Of a stretch of 64,000 nt of DNA, positions 41,495 through 53,590 are shown one piece after another (positions within the stretch are counted from its first letter, which is position 1; every line of letters begins with the position of its first letter). The notes beneath the pieces were generated by a model. That model searched no databases. It had not been told where the DNA came from and saw only the letters and a list, made by a program, of their open reading frames with translations. The stretch is from Copromyces sp. CBS 386.78. Its lineage: Eukaryota > Ascomycota > Sordariomycetes > Sordariales > Sordariaceae. The stretch lies in contig MU839138.1 of NCBI GenBank assembly GCA_030685235.1, positions 1 through 64,000 on the forward strand, read 5' to 3'. A program made the position numbers and the translations under genes.

Positions 41495-43745
41495 TATAAC
41501 TTAACTTTCGGACGCAAGCCGCTGGCCATCAGGCGAGAATGCCACTGAGCGAACGGAGCCGCTATAGCCTTTTAGGGTCTGGAGGCAACTCCCTGACGCC
41601 GGATCCCAGATCTTAATCGTATTATCCGACGAACCGGACGCAAGCCGCTAGCTATCAAGCGAGAATGCCACTAAATAAACAGAGCTATTATAGCCTTTTA
41701 GGGTCTAGAGGTAGCTCCCCAACGCCGGATCCCAAATCTTAATCGTTTTATCCTCCAAACTGGACGCAAGCCGTTAGCTGTTAGGCGAGAATGCTACTAA
41801 TTAAACGTCCCGGCTATAGCCTTCTAAAGTCTAGAAGTATATATTCTAATCCAATTTTATAGCCGGTTTAATTTAAATCTATTTAGGTTTTTCTACCCTA
41901 AAATTCCTCTTTATCAAACTACCGCTTGGAGTAAATATAAGCGCTAATATGTATGTTTGAAGGGGAGCTTGCTCTATTATTGATTTATAAAATAGAGGAA
42001 ACTAGTAAGTATCCTAAATAAGCTTTGATAACCGTGATAGATTATTACCTCCTTATATTTTTAGTTAGACCAAATTCCTAATATAGAATTAAATTTGTAC
42101 TTACTAGTAGGTTCTTGAGCTTTTTAATAGTAATAACGTTCGTAGGTAGAGTTTAAAATAAATTTAAAGCTTCTAACTAATAAAAATACTTCGTTTTAAA
42201 AAATTTATAGATAACCTTCTTATCCTGTAAATAGTTATACCTTTTTGTATTTATGTTAGAAACCGAGTTATATAAGTAATTAATTTAGTAGACGTACGAG
42301 TACTGTACCGTCGCTAGCGGGTCCGGATTCGGTACTTCGACCTTGTCTTTCGGAAATTCTAATACGCTTAAGTTATATATATTACGTTTTAGTATTATAA
42401 ATGAGGTATTAAGTGACTTCAAAAAGATAATATAGTATACATCTTCTTTTTTAGTAGGAAAGATCTAGTTCTGTTAAGAAGCTTAGTTATTAACTTTATT
42501 AGAAGTATTGCTTAATAGAAAGTCCTTAGTTAATTAATAAATAAAATAGATAGTTCCTTTTTGTAACGTTAGAAATAATCCGCAAAAACCTATAATCCTT
42601 TTTAAAAATTTAGGATTATTGCGAATATTATTAGGTAGTTCGATAAGAGTAGTTAATTTATTAAGACTAATTAGTCGGTAAATAATTGCGGTAATAGCAA
42701 AAATATTTTTATAAAGATTAGAATCTTGGGATTGGCCTATATTCTATTTTATCCGCGCGTATAGAGTATTTAACCCGGGTAGAAATATATATAAGATCTC
42801 TTCGATATACTATTCCTCAACCTCTAAGTATACAAGCGCTTATTAAACTAACGCTACCCAAAGGAACGTATCTTGTGCATTAGAATACAAGTAGTCCTAA
42901 ACGGTCTTTTTTATCTTTAGATCATACTTCTTCAGCCCTACTAAGTTATTTACTTTATATAAAATAAATATATTAACAACCGCTACGACGGATTCTGTAT
43001 TTAACTCTAAGAAGACCTTTACTTTATCTACAGCTTTCTCTAACCGTTCCTCAATTTGCGGCCAATTACAGCTTGAAACAATCTACTTAACTCGAAATTC
43101 AAATAATAATTGCTAAGCAATTAAATCGAGAAGCTATGGCAGGTCTATTATAATACACTTGTTAAGTGCGTTAATAATTAAGTAGGTCGTTCGGAAGCTT
43201 AGGTCGTATAAAATATTGGTAAAAATTTTCAATAGGGCGATCCACGTATTTACATCTTTAAAAAAGTTCTCGCTTATATAGTTATATTTCTTCCGTACGT
43301 ATAAAAGGATAGATAGCTACTACTCGCTAAGTAAGTAAATTAAGCCGCGCAATACGGCGGCTACATTATTAATACGAGAGTCGGTAGCCTAGTAGAAGAA
43401 GTAAGCTACATTGTAATAGCGTACGTCGGCAATATTATTTTAATCCAACTCTTTAATAATACTATACAACAATATAGTCTTCCCTTTGCTGGGGTTGCCT
43501 TTAATCTATAATAATCGATATTGTAGGTAGTTACGCTATCGCTAAAAGTTAGCGTTATCGAAGACCTAATAATATAAGTCTTACAAAAGGCCGCCTTTAG
43601 TCTATTCAATACGAGTTTTATCATAGCGAGGATTAATAATACGCAAGTCCTTTAAGTATTACTAATCCTTTTTTAATATTATATAGCGTCCCGGTTAATC
43701 TTAATAAAAACGTAGTAAAGAATTAATATACTAACCTTACTTCTC
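41495..43745 (-). pseudogene. NACHT-WD40 NLR, copy 2, 5'-truncated, RIP-inactivated
   Basis: Minus strand, from about 43745 (where an LTR adjoins) toward 41495. It begins inside the NACHT N-terminal region (YLKDLRIINPRYDKTRIE). Then Walker A GNPSKGKT at 43476-43499 (family Gly replaced by Ser), ATDSRINNVAAVLRGLIYLL, NTWIALLKIFTNILYDLSFRTTYLIINALNKC (split here as the Walker B region), RVK-stop-IVSSCNWPQIEERLEKA, and SNAQDTFLWVALV. At the C-terminus three WD40 repeats run at about a 126-bp spacing (41511-41850), antisense to GACGCAAGCCG units. It retains the Walker A-B spacer that copy 1 has lost. Stops are RIP-type. Confidence 0.92.
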
Positions 43746-43750
43746 ACATT

Positions 43751-43994
43751 TGTAACGGTTCTGGTTGTCACATGCTGGAACCGTCAAGGTTCTCATTGTC
43801 ACAAGGGTTCCATTCACTCCCATTGATCTGGATCCCTTTCACAGGTCTGGCGGTCGCCTACGAGCTGGGTATAAAACCCAGCTCTCGTATCCTACCTTCC
43901 TGTTTGAGATCTCTTCCCTCTTCAACTTCTTGTCTTTAGTCCAAGTTAATCAAGATCTTGCGCACACATCGTGCCCTCTGGTTACGCTGTGACA
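43751..43994. mobile_element. Solo LTR (244 bp) with target duplication ACATT
   Basis: Starts TGTAACGGTTCTGG, ends GTTACGCTGTGACA, and is flanked by ACATT at 43746-43750 and 43995-43999. It contains GGTATAAAACC, a good TATA box, near 43867. Composition is normal while both flanks are heavily RIP-mutated, which fixes the boundaries independently. An 75-codon ORF inside it is not considered a gene. Confidence 0.88.
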
Positions 43995-45129
43995 ACATTT
44001 AAGACGCTCACATTTTTAATCAATCCCAAAGTAAAGAGCTATTAAATATTAGCACAAGCCTATACCGTCACTACCCGTAATAGAAACTTACGTTCATAGT
44101 AGTTGTAATTATATTAATACCCAGCGGCGTTATTATTATACTAAGTCCCCGAGCCGGTATTAGCGTTGGAGAAACCCGAACTAAAATTGTAAAAAGACCA
44201 AGGCCATTTCATATTATAAGAATTAAATTTCGGAATATATATAATACTTGCTTACAAGATTAAACGTATGGAATTAAAAGAGTTGATCTTCTTACAATAT
44301 TCAGGGAGAAAGCGAGAGGTTGATAGAACGGAACGAAGAGATAAATATTGTCTAACTAGTTAGCTAACTAAAATTTTAAAGGTATAACGTCCCTAAACTT
44401 TAATTTGTAACTCAAAAGACTTATCTCCAACCAAAGGTAGTCTCAAAGCTGTAGGAAGGCGGATATGCTAGTGAAATGTGCACATTTGTAGCATTAGTTA
44501 TTGACGCCTAGCCTTCTAGATTAGCCTAGGTGTTAAGATGCCTAATGGACACTACTTATTAATACTCAAATTCCCAGTCTGGCGTAGGTCAGCCACTAAT
44601 CGTATATACTATTAGTAGTATAAAGATATCCTTTCCGGGAAAGCTAAATGCGACGCTTGCTCCTATAATAGTAAGTAAGACGCCAATCTCCTAGACTACG
44701 ATCACCGTCACTTCGAAAAGTCCTAAGTAAATTTAGCTAATTAGAAGCTTCAAAAGAACAACTCCGCACCGAAAATAAAACACTTAAGCTTAAAGGGTTA
44801 CCTAGCCAAAAGGGGATTATTTAGTCTAAATACCCTTTATATTTCCTATTATAGTAGGTAGAAGTATATAAAGCCACCAATCCGACAACGCCGAACTATA
44901 ATGCTTACTCTTGGAGAAAAGAGTGCTAGAGTTAGGCCTTAGCTTACCTCTATCCATCTTAGATCTTGCTTCTACCACCCCGAGTAGACGTTAAAACTAA
45001 AAGCACCTTCTTTAATCCTTAGTATATCTTTACAAGCTAAGACAACGTTGTTCTTCGTTTTAAATAATTATATTCGATATTAACAATTGCCTATATAGAT
45101 CCTTCACACGACACTTCTCAGTATACAGT
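43995..45129. other. RIP-mutated region, no confident gene
   Basis: AT-rich with stops in all frames. A short plus-strand KCDACS motif near 44650 hints at a zinc-binding or transcription-factor relic, too weak to call. Confidence 0.35.
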
Positions 45130-46115
45130 CAGCTAGATCGTCCCTATATCTTTAGAACTCACCGCCGTACTTAGAATCCTAAAAGACCGTATAATAATCA
45201 AAGCGCCCGACGACGATATTATCTACTATATAAAACGTATAAGCTCGCACTTCGTTATAATAGTTGTATACCCGCACATCGGCATCGAACTAGCTACTAC
45301 GGCCTTCGCTAATATATATTGTTTATTTCCTAATATTAAATATATCCTAATAGTCAGTATAGCTAGCGGGATGCCCAGCTATAGTCCGGATTTGCAGGAA
45401 TAAATTATCTTAAGCGACGTCGTTGTTAGCGTCCCCTAATACAAAAGCGGGGGCGTAATATATTATAAGTTCGGCGCGTAGGAAGGTAATAACGAATTGA
45501 CTATTAAGGGGTATATGCTTTATCCGTTTGCTACTCTTTTTACCGTAGTAAATAATTTACGAAGTGCGTATATATTAGTGGTAGGAAGTAGGATTCTGGA
45601 GTACCTATATAAGTTGTACATAGGCTTAAATAAGCGGTAGCGGCAAGCTTTTAAGGATCCCAGAACTGAGAATAACTATCTCTTTAAGGACGACTACTTC
45701 TATTTAGATAGGGAGAGAATTTGTGAAGGGCTTTACGACGCGACGCGAATAAAGCGGCGTAAGGATTGGGGCCCTAAAGTTAAGCGGGAGATTAACTAAC
45801 CCAAAATCTATTACGGTAATATCGGCTCCGCTAATACGGCCGTTAAGTCGAGCGTAAAGAAAAATGAACTTTACGCGAAGCATAGTATTATCTATCTTAA
45901 AATAGAAGCCGCCAGCGTAATGAGCGATTATTAAGGGTTGGTAATCTAGGGAATTTACAATTATATAAACTCGTATAAGAATAAAATGTAGTAGGAATAT
46001 ACTATGGCAACCGCAGTAGTATACGTAAAGGAAGTTATTTTACTACTCCCATTAAGTAAAAGGGTATCGGCGGAATTATTTACTTCTAATAATAAAAATA
46101 GCGACTCTCTATAGG
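45130..46115 (+). pseudogene. PNP/UDP nucleoside-phosphorylase-like protein, RIP-inactivated
   Basis: Fragments in one frame read ISLELTAVLRILKD, HIGIELATTAFANIY, FPNIKYILIVSIASGMPSYS (the GIAGGIPS-type phosphate-binding loop), VVVSVP followed by YKSGGVIYYKFGA, LYIGLNKR, KRRKDWGPK, YYGNIGSANTAVKSS, ELYAKHSIIYLKIEAASVMSD and YTMATAVVYVKEVIL. This order matches the PNP_UDP_1 domain found in fungi as an N-terminal effector of NACHT, ANK or TPR receptors, or alone. EAA(S)V corresponds to the substrate-binding EMEAAGV. Stops are W/Q type. No receptor module is readable immediately downstream, so a stand-alone gene is likely. Confidence 0.88.
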
Positions 46116-46440
46116 GAAATAGATAGGGGCGGAACACAATTCGTACCTCCGGAGCCGGATTTATAAACTTCAATATACGGTTAAGGGTTTAAAAGAATAA
46201 TGATACCGCCGGCAACTAGTATAATATATTATTCGGGCACCTATCTCCCTTCCTGGAAGGGCCTAAGTATTAGTAAAGAAAGATAATATTAGTGTCAGGG
46301 GTTTAAGAGTAATTGTCGAGTAAACGTACTTTTACTGACTAGTGTCAAAGGTTAATACCTAGAAATCGAACTTCGTTCTATAATTAATTTAAAATCCATT
46401 TAAAGATATTATATTATAACGCTTATACTTATTATTGTTA
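46116..46440. other. Unassigned RIP-mutated spacer
   Basis: Nothing recognised; lies between the PNP-like relic and the 3' end of the phosphotransferase relic. Confidence 0.3.
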
Positions 46441-47450
46441 ATAAGTACTAGCTTCGGCTCATTAGCAAGCCGGCTAGTAAATCTGGAAGAAAGTGGCAAA
46501 CTAAAGGCTCTTACGAATTTAACTGTCCAAAACTAATAGTTTAATAAGCCGCTAACCTCCTTATTGAACCTTTCCCAAAAGATATCCTACTAAGTATAGT
46601 AGTCTTCGTACCGCGTCCACCTATTGCGCGGATAAAGCTTCCTAGTTAGAAAGTGGAGAAAATATAGGTTAAGTCCGAATAGACACCTTTCAACTTCAAC
46701 GACGCTAACGAGGTAGTATATTTCTTCGTCTATTATTATATTGTACGCCCGAAAATCTTAATAGAGGTAGACTATAGGCAAGGATAGAATTTCGTCGATT
46801 GTGTAAATATAGGTCTAATTAATAGGTCGGAATCGAGACGGGAATAAAGTATTTAAGTATTTTCGAAATCGCTAACGTAGGTTACTTGTAACTTACTACA
46901 AAACTCTAAGCTAACAGGCTAAAGAGTTTTCTAAAATAAGGGCTATAAAGCTATAGACAATTAGTTAATATTACGACTAAATTAACGTTAACGGTTGAAA
47001 CCTATTACGCGATGTCTCCTATTAAGCTTTTCGCTAAAAGAGATTACTAAAGGAGTTTTTAAGGAGGCTATACGCCAAAATAAAATCTAAATATATTATT
47101 CCAGGCTTTCGGGCCATCAAGTAGACGCAAAGGGGCTTATTTTTTCTGTCCTTCCCTAACTTGCCTTCGAAGGACAATTATAGTACGAGCGATCCGTAAA
47201 TCTCGGTTGTTAAGGAATAAAATTCATCCTTAAACGCTAGGGATTCAAAGCGGAACTAGACGACGTATTCTAATTCAAGTCCCGTAAAGATAATATAGCT
47301 CCACATACCCTAAACGTCGATTAGGACGACCTCGCTACCGCTGACAAGGTCTCTTACTCTTACGTCGCAAGTTTCGCGGGTTGTAGAAGGTTTAGTAAAG
47401 AAACTCTAAATTTCGGAATCAATAGAATAATTCCTTGTCACGTTAGCGCT
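46441..47450 (-). pseudogene. Aminoglycoside-phosphotransferase (APH)-like protein, RIP-inactivated
   Basis: Minus-strand fragments: ESLAFKDEFYSLTTEIYGS, GKLGKDRKNKPLCVYLMARK (the family's PLCVYVM-like hinge), GIIYLDFILAY, then IYTIDEILSLPIVYL, DFRAYNIIIDEEIYYLV (the catalytic HxDfxxxNI loop, His lost), VVEVERCLFGLNLYFLHFLT, LYPRNRWTRYEDYYT, DIFWERFNKEVSGL, FVRAFSLPLSSRF and RLANEP. This layout matches fungal APH-fold phosphotransferases of unknown substrate. A frame change lies in the catalytic-loop region besides many TAG/TAA codons. Fungal APH homologues are not antibiotic-resistance genes by default, and no substrate is suggested. Confidence 0.75.
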
Positions 47451-48098
47451 CGAAGTAGTAATAGTAATATCGGTCAATTCCTCTATAGCGTATTAACTAG
47501 GTGTAATAATGGAGAAGAAAGGGAGATGAGGAAGGAAGAAGACTACGAAGATAGAAGTTGGATTATGCTAAGCTTGGGATCGTATTATAGTAAGGTACAA
47601 CTTATAAAGGCGGCAAGTATTTAACTATTTATCATCCTCGAAAGCCGTTAGTAATACTTTCTATTTATAAACTATTTACGTAAATAACCGCTCCTAACGC
47701 ACTTTCTATTCTTCTCGGCAACCACTATGCTTGTACTAGAAAAAGGGGGTTCTTTCGATCTATACTTACTTACTTCAAACACTGCGAGAACCCCCAATAT
47801 TAAATTAGTTACAATTACTAATTTATTATTAATTGGCTATCCTACGCTATGAAACGTAAAGCGAAAATGTTATTCTATTCAACTATTAAAATGTTTCGAA
47901 GGCTCTCAAATCCAAATTACCAAACTCTGAATTGTTAAAAGACCGTTCGTGTACAACTTATAATACCCCCAACCCTCCTAATACGGAGATTCTTTATAAT
48001 TCTATACTTTAACGTGTAGCTCTTTCTTCCTAGGCGACACCCGGACGGCTAGTTCTATTTCCCCTACCTTCCTAATAAGATTAATAATACTAAACCTT
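47451..48098. other. RIP-mutated intergenic region
   Basis: Nothing recognised. 47500-47545 is purine-rich. Lies between the APH relic start and the methyltransferase relic stop. Confidence 0.35.
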
Positions 48099-49010
48099 TT
48101 AACCTAAAGAAGACGCCTTCTTAATAATAACTTCCCTATTAACAATCCCTAAAGTCGTATCCTCCCTCCCAATCCACTCCTCCTACTCCTTTACTATTTC
48201 CTCCACCCTTTCCTCTGTTGTTAGCCCCAATTTAATTCCCCGTCCCCTTATCTACCCCGTTTTTAACCTCTTAATTATCGCCTCCCCCTACGCCTTTCTA
48301 TCTTCCAGCTTACTATAGTACTAAGTCCTAAACTTAGCCTCAATATCTTTTCTCTTCCCTCTAGCATTTATAATCTACGATACTAACTTCCTCCCGCCTT
48401 TATCCTACCCGCCGCTAGCTAATATCACCTCAACTATTAGGTCGTAGAATTTGAGGAGGGAGGGAAGTTCAGGCTAGAAATACTATATCCTTATATCCGA
48501 CTTATATAGCGAGATTAATCCGCTTAGTTTACAAACTCTAAGTATTTCTTTAATAGCGGCGACAGGGTCGTTAAGATAGTAGAGCACTTAGTAGGTATAG
48601 ATAATATTGAATTTATTATTAGAAAAGGGTAATTTATAAACGGAGGCCTTTTAGAAGGAAATATTCTGCGGCACTACTAATCCCTAAGAGATAGCGTACT
48701 CCTTAGTTCACGAGAGGATATTATTAGCGATATCGGTTACGAGGATATGACTAGAAGGTAGGAGGTGCTAGGCGAGAGAGGTCGAAATAGTGCTAAGCTC
48801 GTAGCCGATATCGAGAAATTTGAGGTTGGGGTTAGAAGTAAGCGCTTTTTAGAAATGCGGGAGGAAGTAGGAGGCGCTATTAGTAGCGGTATACTATTCG
48901 TAGTATTTAATTTAGGAAGGCGCGTGCTTAATAGTGTAAAGGATATATTAGGTAGTTATTTTAAGCGTTTAATTTTCCTGTATATTGTCGATATCATTAT
49001 ATAATAACAG
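48099..49010 (-). pseudogene. Class I SAM-dependent methyltransferase (UbiE-like), RIP-inactivated
   Basis: Minus strand, ending with a TAA at 48101-48099. Motif I reads PNLKFLDIGYELSTIS at about 48835-48783, where the family has D-x-G-C-G-P-G-T: Cys is Tyr and the glycine loop is Glu-Leu-Ser, so SAM binding would be lost. Next come LVTDIANNILS, EYAIS, GLVVPQNISF, KLPFSNNKFNIIYTY (motif post-II), VLYYLNDPVAAIKEILRVCK, ELPSLLKFYDLIVEVILASGG and LTTEERVEEIVKE. The length fits fungal UbiE/COQ5-like methyltransferases of about 290 residues. W/Q stops throughout; substrate unknown. Confidence 0.88.
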
Positions 49011-49989
49011 GAAGTAGTAAATCTTCTTGTATGTCTAACATTTGGGGTGTAGTTAATTTAAGTTCGTAAAATTTAAAAAATCGAATGTGTAATATCGTAC
49101 GTTGCTTTTAAAAATAGGAAAAATGTCTTCCGTAACGGCGCTAGAGCCTTCGGAGGCGTTTAGTAAGAAGAATTCAAGCTACTACTAATATTAACTTAGA
49201 ATAGCTATAGAAGAAGTAGTAGCTACTTTCAATTATAATTATACGTCCGCTTAAGTCTTCTCCCTATATTTTCGTTACGTTTTACGACGTACTTCCTACC
49301 TTTATTCTTTAGTAAGGTATTTACGAGGTCTACTACGCGGCCGCTAGGGTTCGGGTGCTATTGGTGCTATTATGGACGGTTAGGTGCGGGCGATATAAAA
49401 AATATTTAATAAATAGTTGAATATTAATTAATAATTCTAGACAAGGAGTAGTATAATACTATATTGGGCACGAGGCAATAGGAGTTTAGGGCGTGTAGAT
49501 TCAGGGTCATATTAATTATAGGTCTCTTGCTATAGCCTACTAAATATAGCTAGTTACTAAAGAACTTAGCTATAATGCCAAGTTCAAAAGATCTATAATT
49601 ATTATACTTACGTTACCTACTACCCTACCACCCTACTCTATAATTAAAGACATTAAGGCAGCGGTATGAGGTTGAAATTAAGTTGAGATTAGTCTATGCT
49701 AGCGGAAAGTGAAAGTGGCCGTGCTAGTTGAAGCAACCGACTACCGCTTATCAGTAGCGGGGAGGAATAGCGGGGATGCCGGGCGCCGGGATATATGGGC
49801 TGGAATCCACCGGCTGCAAGACCGCCTCATATATATGTCCTCCTCTTTATCACTATGTCCTTTTATATCCGTATCATAACCGCTCAATATTGTCACCGCC
49901 TCCTCCAACCCCTTCAAGATCCTATAGCTAGCACCTGAATCCTTTAATAAGTAAAGATTATTAAATTATTCTCCCTTATTTTCTCTCGC
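49011..49989. other. RIP-mutated intergenic region
   Basis: No recognised gene. 49680-49860 is less mutated and contains a GCCGGGCGCCGGG-like GC patch. Confidence 0.35.
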
Positions 49990-51605
49990 CAACTACTCCA
50001 GAGTTATATATCCCATCGATTCTCTAACGACGATGCCGGAAACCGCGTCAATCAACGCCTTCCTTCCTATAACATTGAAATTGCACGCCCATAATTTGTA
50101 GCGCTTTAGCACAAATATACCACCATCCCTTCATCCTTACTCCTATTAATAGTAAGCGGGCCCCAAGTATTTTCCCACTTTTCTACCCGGCGACAATAAA
50201 ACCGCATTCCCGTCATCGTTTCAATACTGTCGGCGACTTTATACGATAGGGCATTCTCGGCCATTTGGACTTGGACAATTATCAACCCCACTTGAAGAGC
50301 TCGTCGCCCACCCCTTACAAAATGATCGAGCACTAACAAGCAGCATATCTCCTCTTTTAAATAGAAATTTTCGTCGTCGTCCTACACTAAGCCCAAGTTA
50401 ATGGGCGGCATGTCGTACAACTGCTTTTTGTACGTTTTCAGAGCTAGAATCCCACTTTCTTGTAGCATACCAGTGGTTGTCCTGCTGAAAACATCGACCT
50501 GGCATTTCTATTAAAATGAACCAGAAGATTTAAGCTAGAAGGATTTAGGTGCTTCAGTAGCTGCCCATGACTATGAAGGGAGGCCTAGGGTCGTACTAGC
50601 ATGCGACTCGGGGTAGGATTAGCTCTTCAATAGTTTCTGGGCCATTTTATTACGATCTTGGCGTCATTTTTCGCTATTATTGGGATATTAGCCCGGGTTA
50701 AATAGTTCGATATTGAGGATACTATCGAAGCCCTAGAGGTTAAAAGGCTAAAGTTCTTGCCAGCTCCCGAGAGTATAGGTCCAGCCTTTGCTGTCCTCTA
50801 TTGCCGTTATTATTCCTACGAGTGCGATGAGCCTGTTGGACGGGTAGGTGAGGTCGGTAGCGGTGTAATAGGTGAGCAAGGTCGTCCAATAGCTAGCGAG
50901 TTTACGTAAATGTTGTGCGTATTTTGCATCTTTGTCGTTATTACCTATATTCATGCCTATCTTTAAGTTCGCAGGGAAAGGATCCTATAAGTCTTAGTAT
51001 ACGGACTTTGCGTTAGCGGTTTAGATAGATTGAGAAGCCTTAGTATCCTTTTTCAAGCCAGTTCCAAAAGGGCGATTTTCTGAGACGGCATAGAGACGAC
51101 ACTCCTAGTAGAGCTTATCGGCCCCGTAGTAGATGATGCGAGGCGATAGTAAACGTTCTTGGACGATCTAGCTTCGTAATAGGAGCGGGTTTTTCTGAGT
51201 AGCGCCCTATAATATTTTGGTCATATTGGATTCGTACTTTTTACGAATGGCGTAAAAAGATATATTCTCCTCGTACAAAAGAGATGTGATAATAGGGGAA
51301 TATACTTTTAGGGGGTTTCGTACTGAGAAGTAAGTGTCGGTATTAGTGCTTTGGCCTCCTGCCATGCCTATCCCCGAAGTAAAGATGGTTAATAAAGAGT
51401 TACCGTAGACGGTTGCTATTGTATAGGCCTCCCGCTCCCAGTCCTCTGATGAGTCTTGCATAATGTAGAGAGAGTCGATCCAAATATATCGGTAATATTA
51501 GTTGCTGCGTAATTCGTATTGTATCAAGGAATGTTTAAACTAGACCGTCAATTGGTATTCCTCTATGTTCAGCTCTTTCAGGTTTCTGCCAGTCCTCGAT
51601 ATTCT
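49990..51605 (-). pseudogene. HET domain protein, RIP-inactivated
   Basis: Minus strand. The HET core reads YIWIDSLYIMQDSSEDWEREA (split by a frame change near 51480), ATVYGNSLLTI, then about 51150 LQERLLSPRIIYYGADKLYWEC, the typical fungal QERLLSPR motif. LASYWTTLLTYYTATDLTYPSNRLIALVGI at 50940-50840 is the conserved WxxLVxxYtxrxLTypsDrLpAl element. The C-terminal half (RRALQVGLIIVQVQMAENAL, KWENTWGPLTI) is less conserved, ending near 50105 or later. HET proteins mediate vegetative incompatibility. Upstream the frame runs into a region open to 52346 that overlaps repeat R1; the true start is unclear. Confidence 0.88.
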
Positions 51606-52124
51606 TTGTTGTTAGCCTTAGAGATGATCCGGTTAAGGCCTATGAGTGATTGAGAGTGAGATATGGGATTGTGGCTGGTATTTAGGAAGTTGCGTTTGGA
51701 ATGAGATGCGCGGTCGTGTAAGCTTCTCCTTTCTATTGTTGTCCGGAATAATTATATCGACCAGCTTTGTTGGGAGTCTCTTGAAGTTGGACCCTTTGCA
51801 TTCCAGATGGTTACTGAGATAGTTATTTAGCTTGTTACTGTTGGCGAGATCGCTAGCGAGCCCGCCTTCTAATTTATCGCTGACCTTCTCGGTCGTATTT
51901 TTCTCTCTATCCTCGAGAATAATGATAATCTTGCAATTAACTTTAAGTGCTTTGAATATAAATTTGGTATCGCCCGTTGTATTGCTGACGACCGTCAATC
52001 TGACTTCGAAACCAGAGTGGGAGCCTGAGCTATCCGACGGTCCTCTGGTAAACATCTTTTCTACGCCAATTGCTTCTATTATTAGGCTACTATTGAGGTT
52101 GGATATAAGAGTGGACGTACTAGT
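51606..52124 (-). other. Possible N-terminal or leader region of the HET relic
   Basis: A minus-strand open frame continues from 52346 to 51633 with a Ser/Thr/Asn-rich sequence, then FEVRLTVVSNTTGDTKFIFKAL and IIIILEDREKN. No family recognised. It could be a variable N-terminal region of the HET gene, or intergenic DNA that happens to lack stops. Confidence 0.3.
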
Positions 52125-53368
52125 GCTATTATTTGTGGTAGTTGTTATGTAGACGCTCGTAGATATTGGATGGTTGCGTTGTCGGGAGAGATATGAAGTC
52201 AGTTGAACAAGTTGTATTAGCGTCGATACAACTTGGGATAGGGATTTGATGACAAGTATCCTACTACTTTGTCTAGGTGATCTGGGTTTTTTTCTCCTTT
52301 CTTTTTCATTTGGAAGACACTTTCTCCAGCGATTTACTATCCTCAATAATTATCCGTAACTATTTCGGGGAAGGCTCTCAATTTAGAGGATTAATTGGCT
52401 TTAAACTGGTCTTCGTTTGTAGTTATTGATAAGGACTAGGGTTTATTACGCTACGAAAGCCTCTTTTCTGTCTTTCTCTATCTATTCTTATATATTTATC
52501 CGTTTCCTTCGAGCTCTAAAAGATTGGAAGAGATAAGAGGGTAACCCCCTACGGCACCTGTCTGCTTAAAGCCTCCCAAACCTTATTTTTGCTTCCCCTA
52601 CCTTTAGTCTCCTATCTTCCTCCTCCCTTAACTTCCCTTTTCCTCACTCTTTCTCTAATTTGCTCTTGCTCTTCCTCTTTCTATCTTCCCTTATCTATTT
52701 TTATAGTACCTCGTCAGCTGGTATATATGTATAAACTACGAGATCGAATTAATTAATTGAGTTCAATCCCAACTAGGTACCGTAGCCTATTGGAGTATCG
52801 TCTAGTTATTATATATAGGCGTTAGGATACGAGAGATTGATAGCCTTGTAAAATTATTCGGCGTTAGTCCCTACTACTCCTTCTCTTTATTTTTACTATT
52901 AATATTCGCTAAAACTAGATAATAGCGGTTATTAAAAGTTTATTTTACTACTTTAGAATAGTATAATATATTCTCTTCTCTCTCGTTGGATTGGCGATAT
53001 CCTTTATATCAAGCTTAATATTAGCGTGCTATATTAATTTTTTATTTTTTAAGGATTAAATGCAGCTTTGATGCTGTAATGAAGAATATATTAAAAAGGT
53101 AATTAGAGGGTTTAATTCGGGTAGCGTTTGTTTTAATATTAAGGCTTCCAGCCTCGCTTCGAGTTAAGCCCTATGTAAATATGCTAGGGGGCGGGGGTGT
53201 TAATACGGGCTCCCACCTACGTTTAAAGCTATCCTACCTTAGCTGCCAGCTTCTAATCCTAGAGTTGTAGTTGCTTTATCGCTTTTAACGCCGCCGTTAC
53301 CTTGTTCCGTAGCCTTGGTATATAGCTCTCTCAACTAATCGACTCGTCTATTGACCGAATACAATTTT
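52125..53368. repeat. Repeat R1, copy C (longest)
   Basis: Starts near TGTAGACGCTCGTAGATATTGG and runs through the CTCCTTTCTTTTTCATTTGG block, a CTTCCTCCTCC-type pyrimidine tract (52600-52680), GAGATCGAATTAATTAATTGAG and the CAGCTTCTAATCCTAGAG block to the start of a MITE arm. Copy B follows the same path but lacks a segment around 52390-52550, which copy D at 62000 retains. Moderately RIP-mutated. Confidence 0.85.
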
Positions 53369-53590
53369 AATAGTGTTAGGATAGTCAACTTTTCTCGTAA
53401 TCTGCCTAATTATATTCATTTTCTTAGCGCCGCCTCCCTACTCACTGTAATGCCTCCGTCCGAACGATATGGATATGGGAGGTGGTGGTTCAGTTTTTTG
53501 ACCCTACCACTTGATTAAAAGACCCGTTTTCTGTCCTTCCCACTCCCATACATAAGCTTAGTGAGGGGAAGGTTATCTATGGGAGGAGTT
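53369..53590. mobile_element. Foldback MITE, left arm (copy M3)
   Basis: Matches M1 nearly base for base: GGATAGTCAACTTTTCTCGTAATCTGCC, GCCTCCGTCCGAACGATATGGATATGGGAGGTGGTGG, TTTTTTGACCCTACCAC, CTCCCATACATAAGC. Ends shortly after the hairpin loop; right arm absent. Confidence 0.85.

Noticed and set aside
43765..43992. 75-codon ORF
   Set aside because: Lies wholly inside the 244-bp solo LTR.
51633..52346. 237-codon minus-strand ORF as a real gene
   Set aside because: Its first third lies in repeat R1, whose other copies have unrelated open frames; no family is recognisable. At most a leader of the HET relic.
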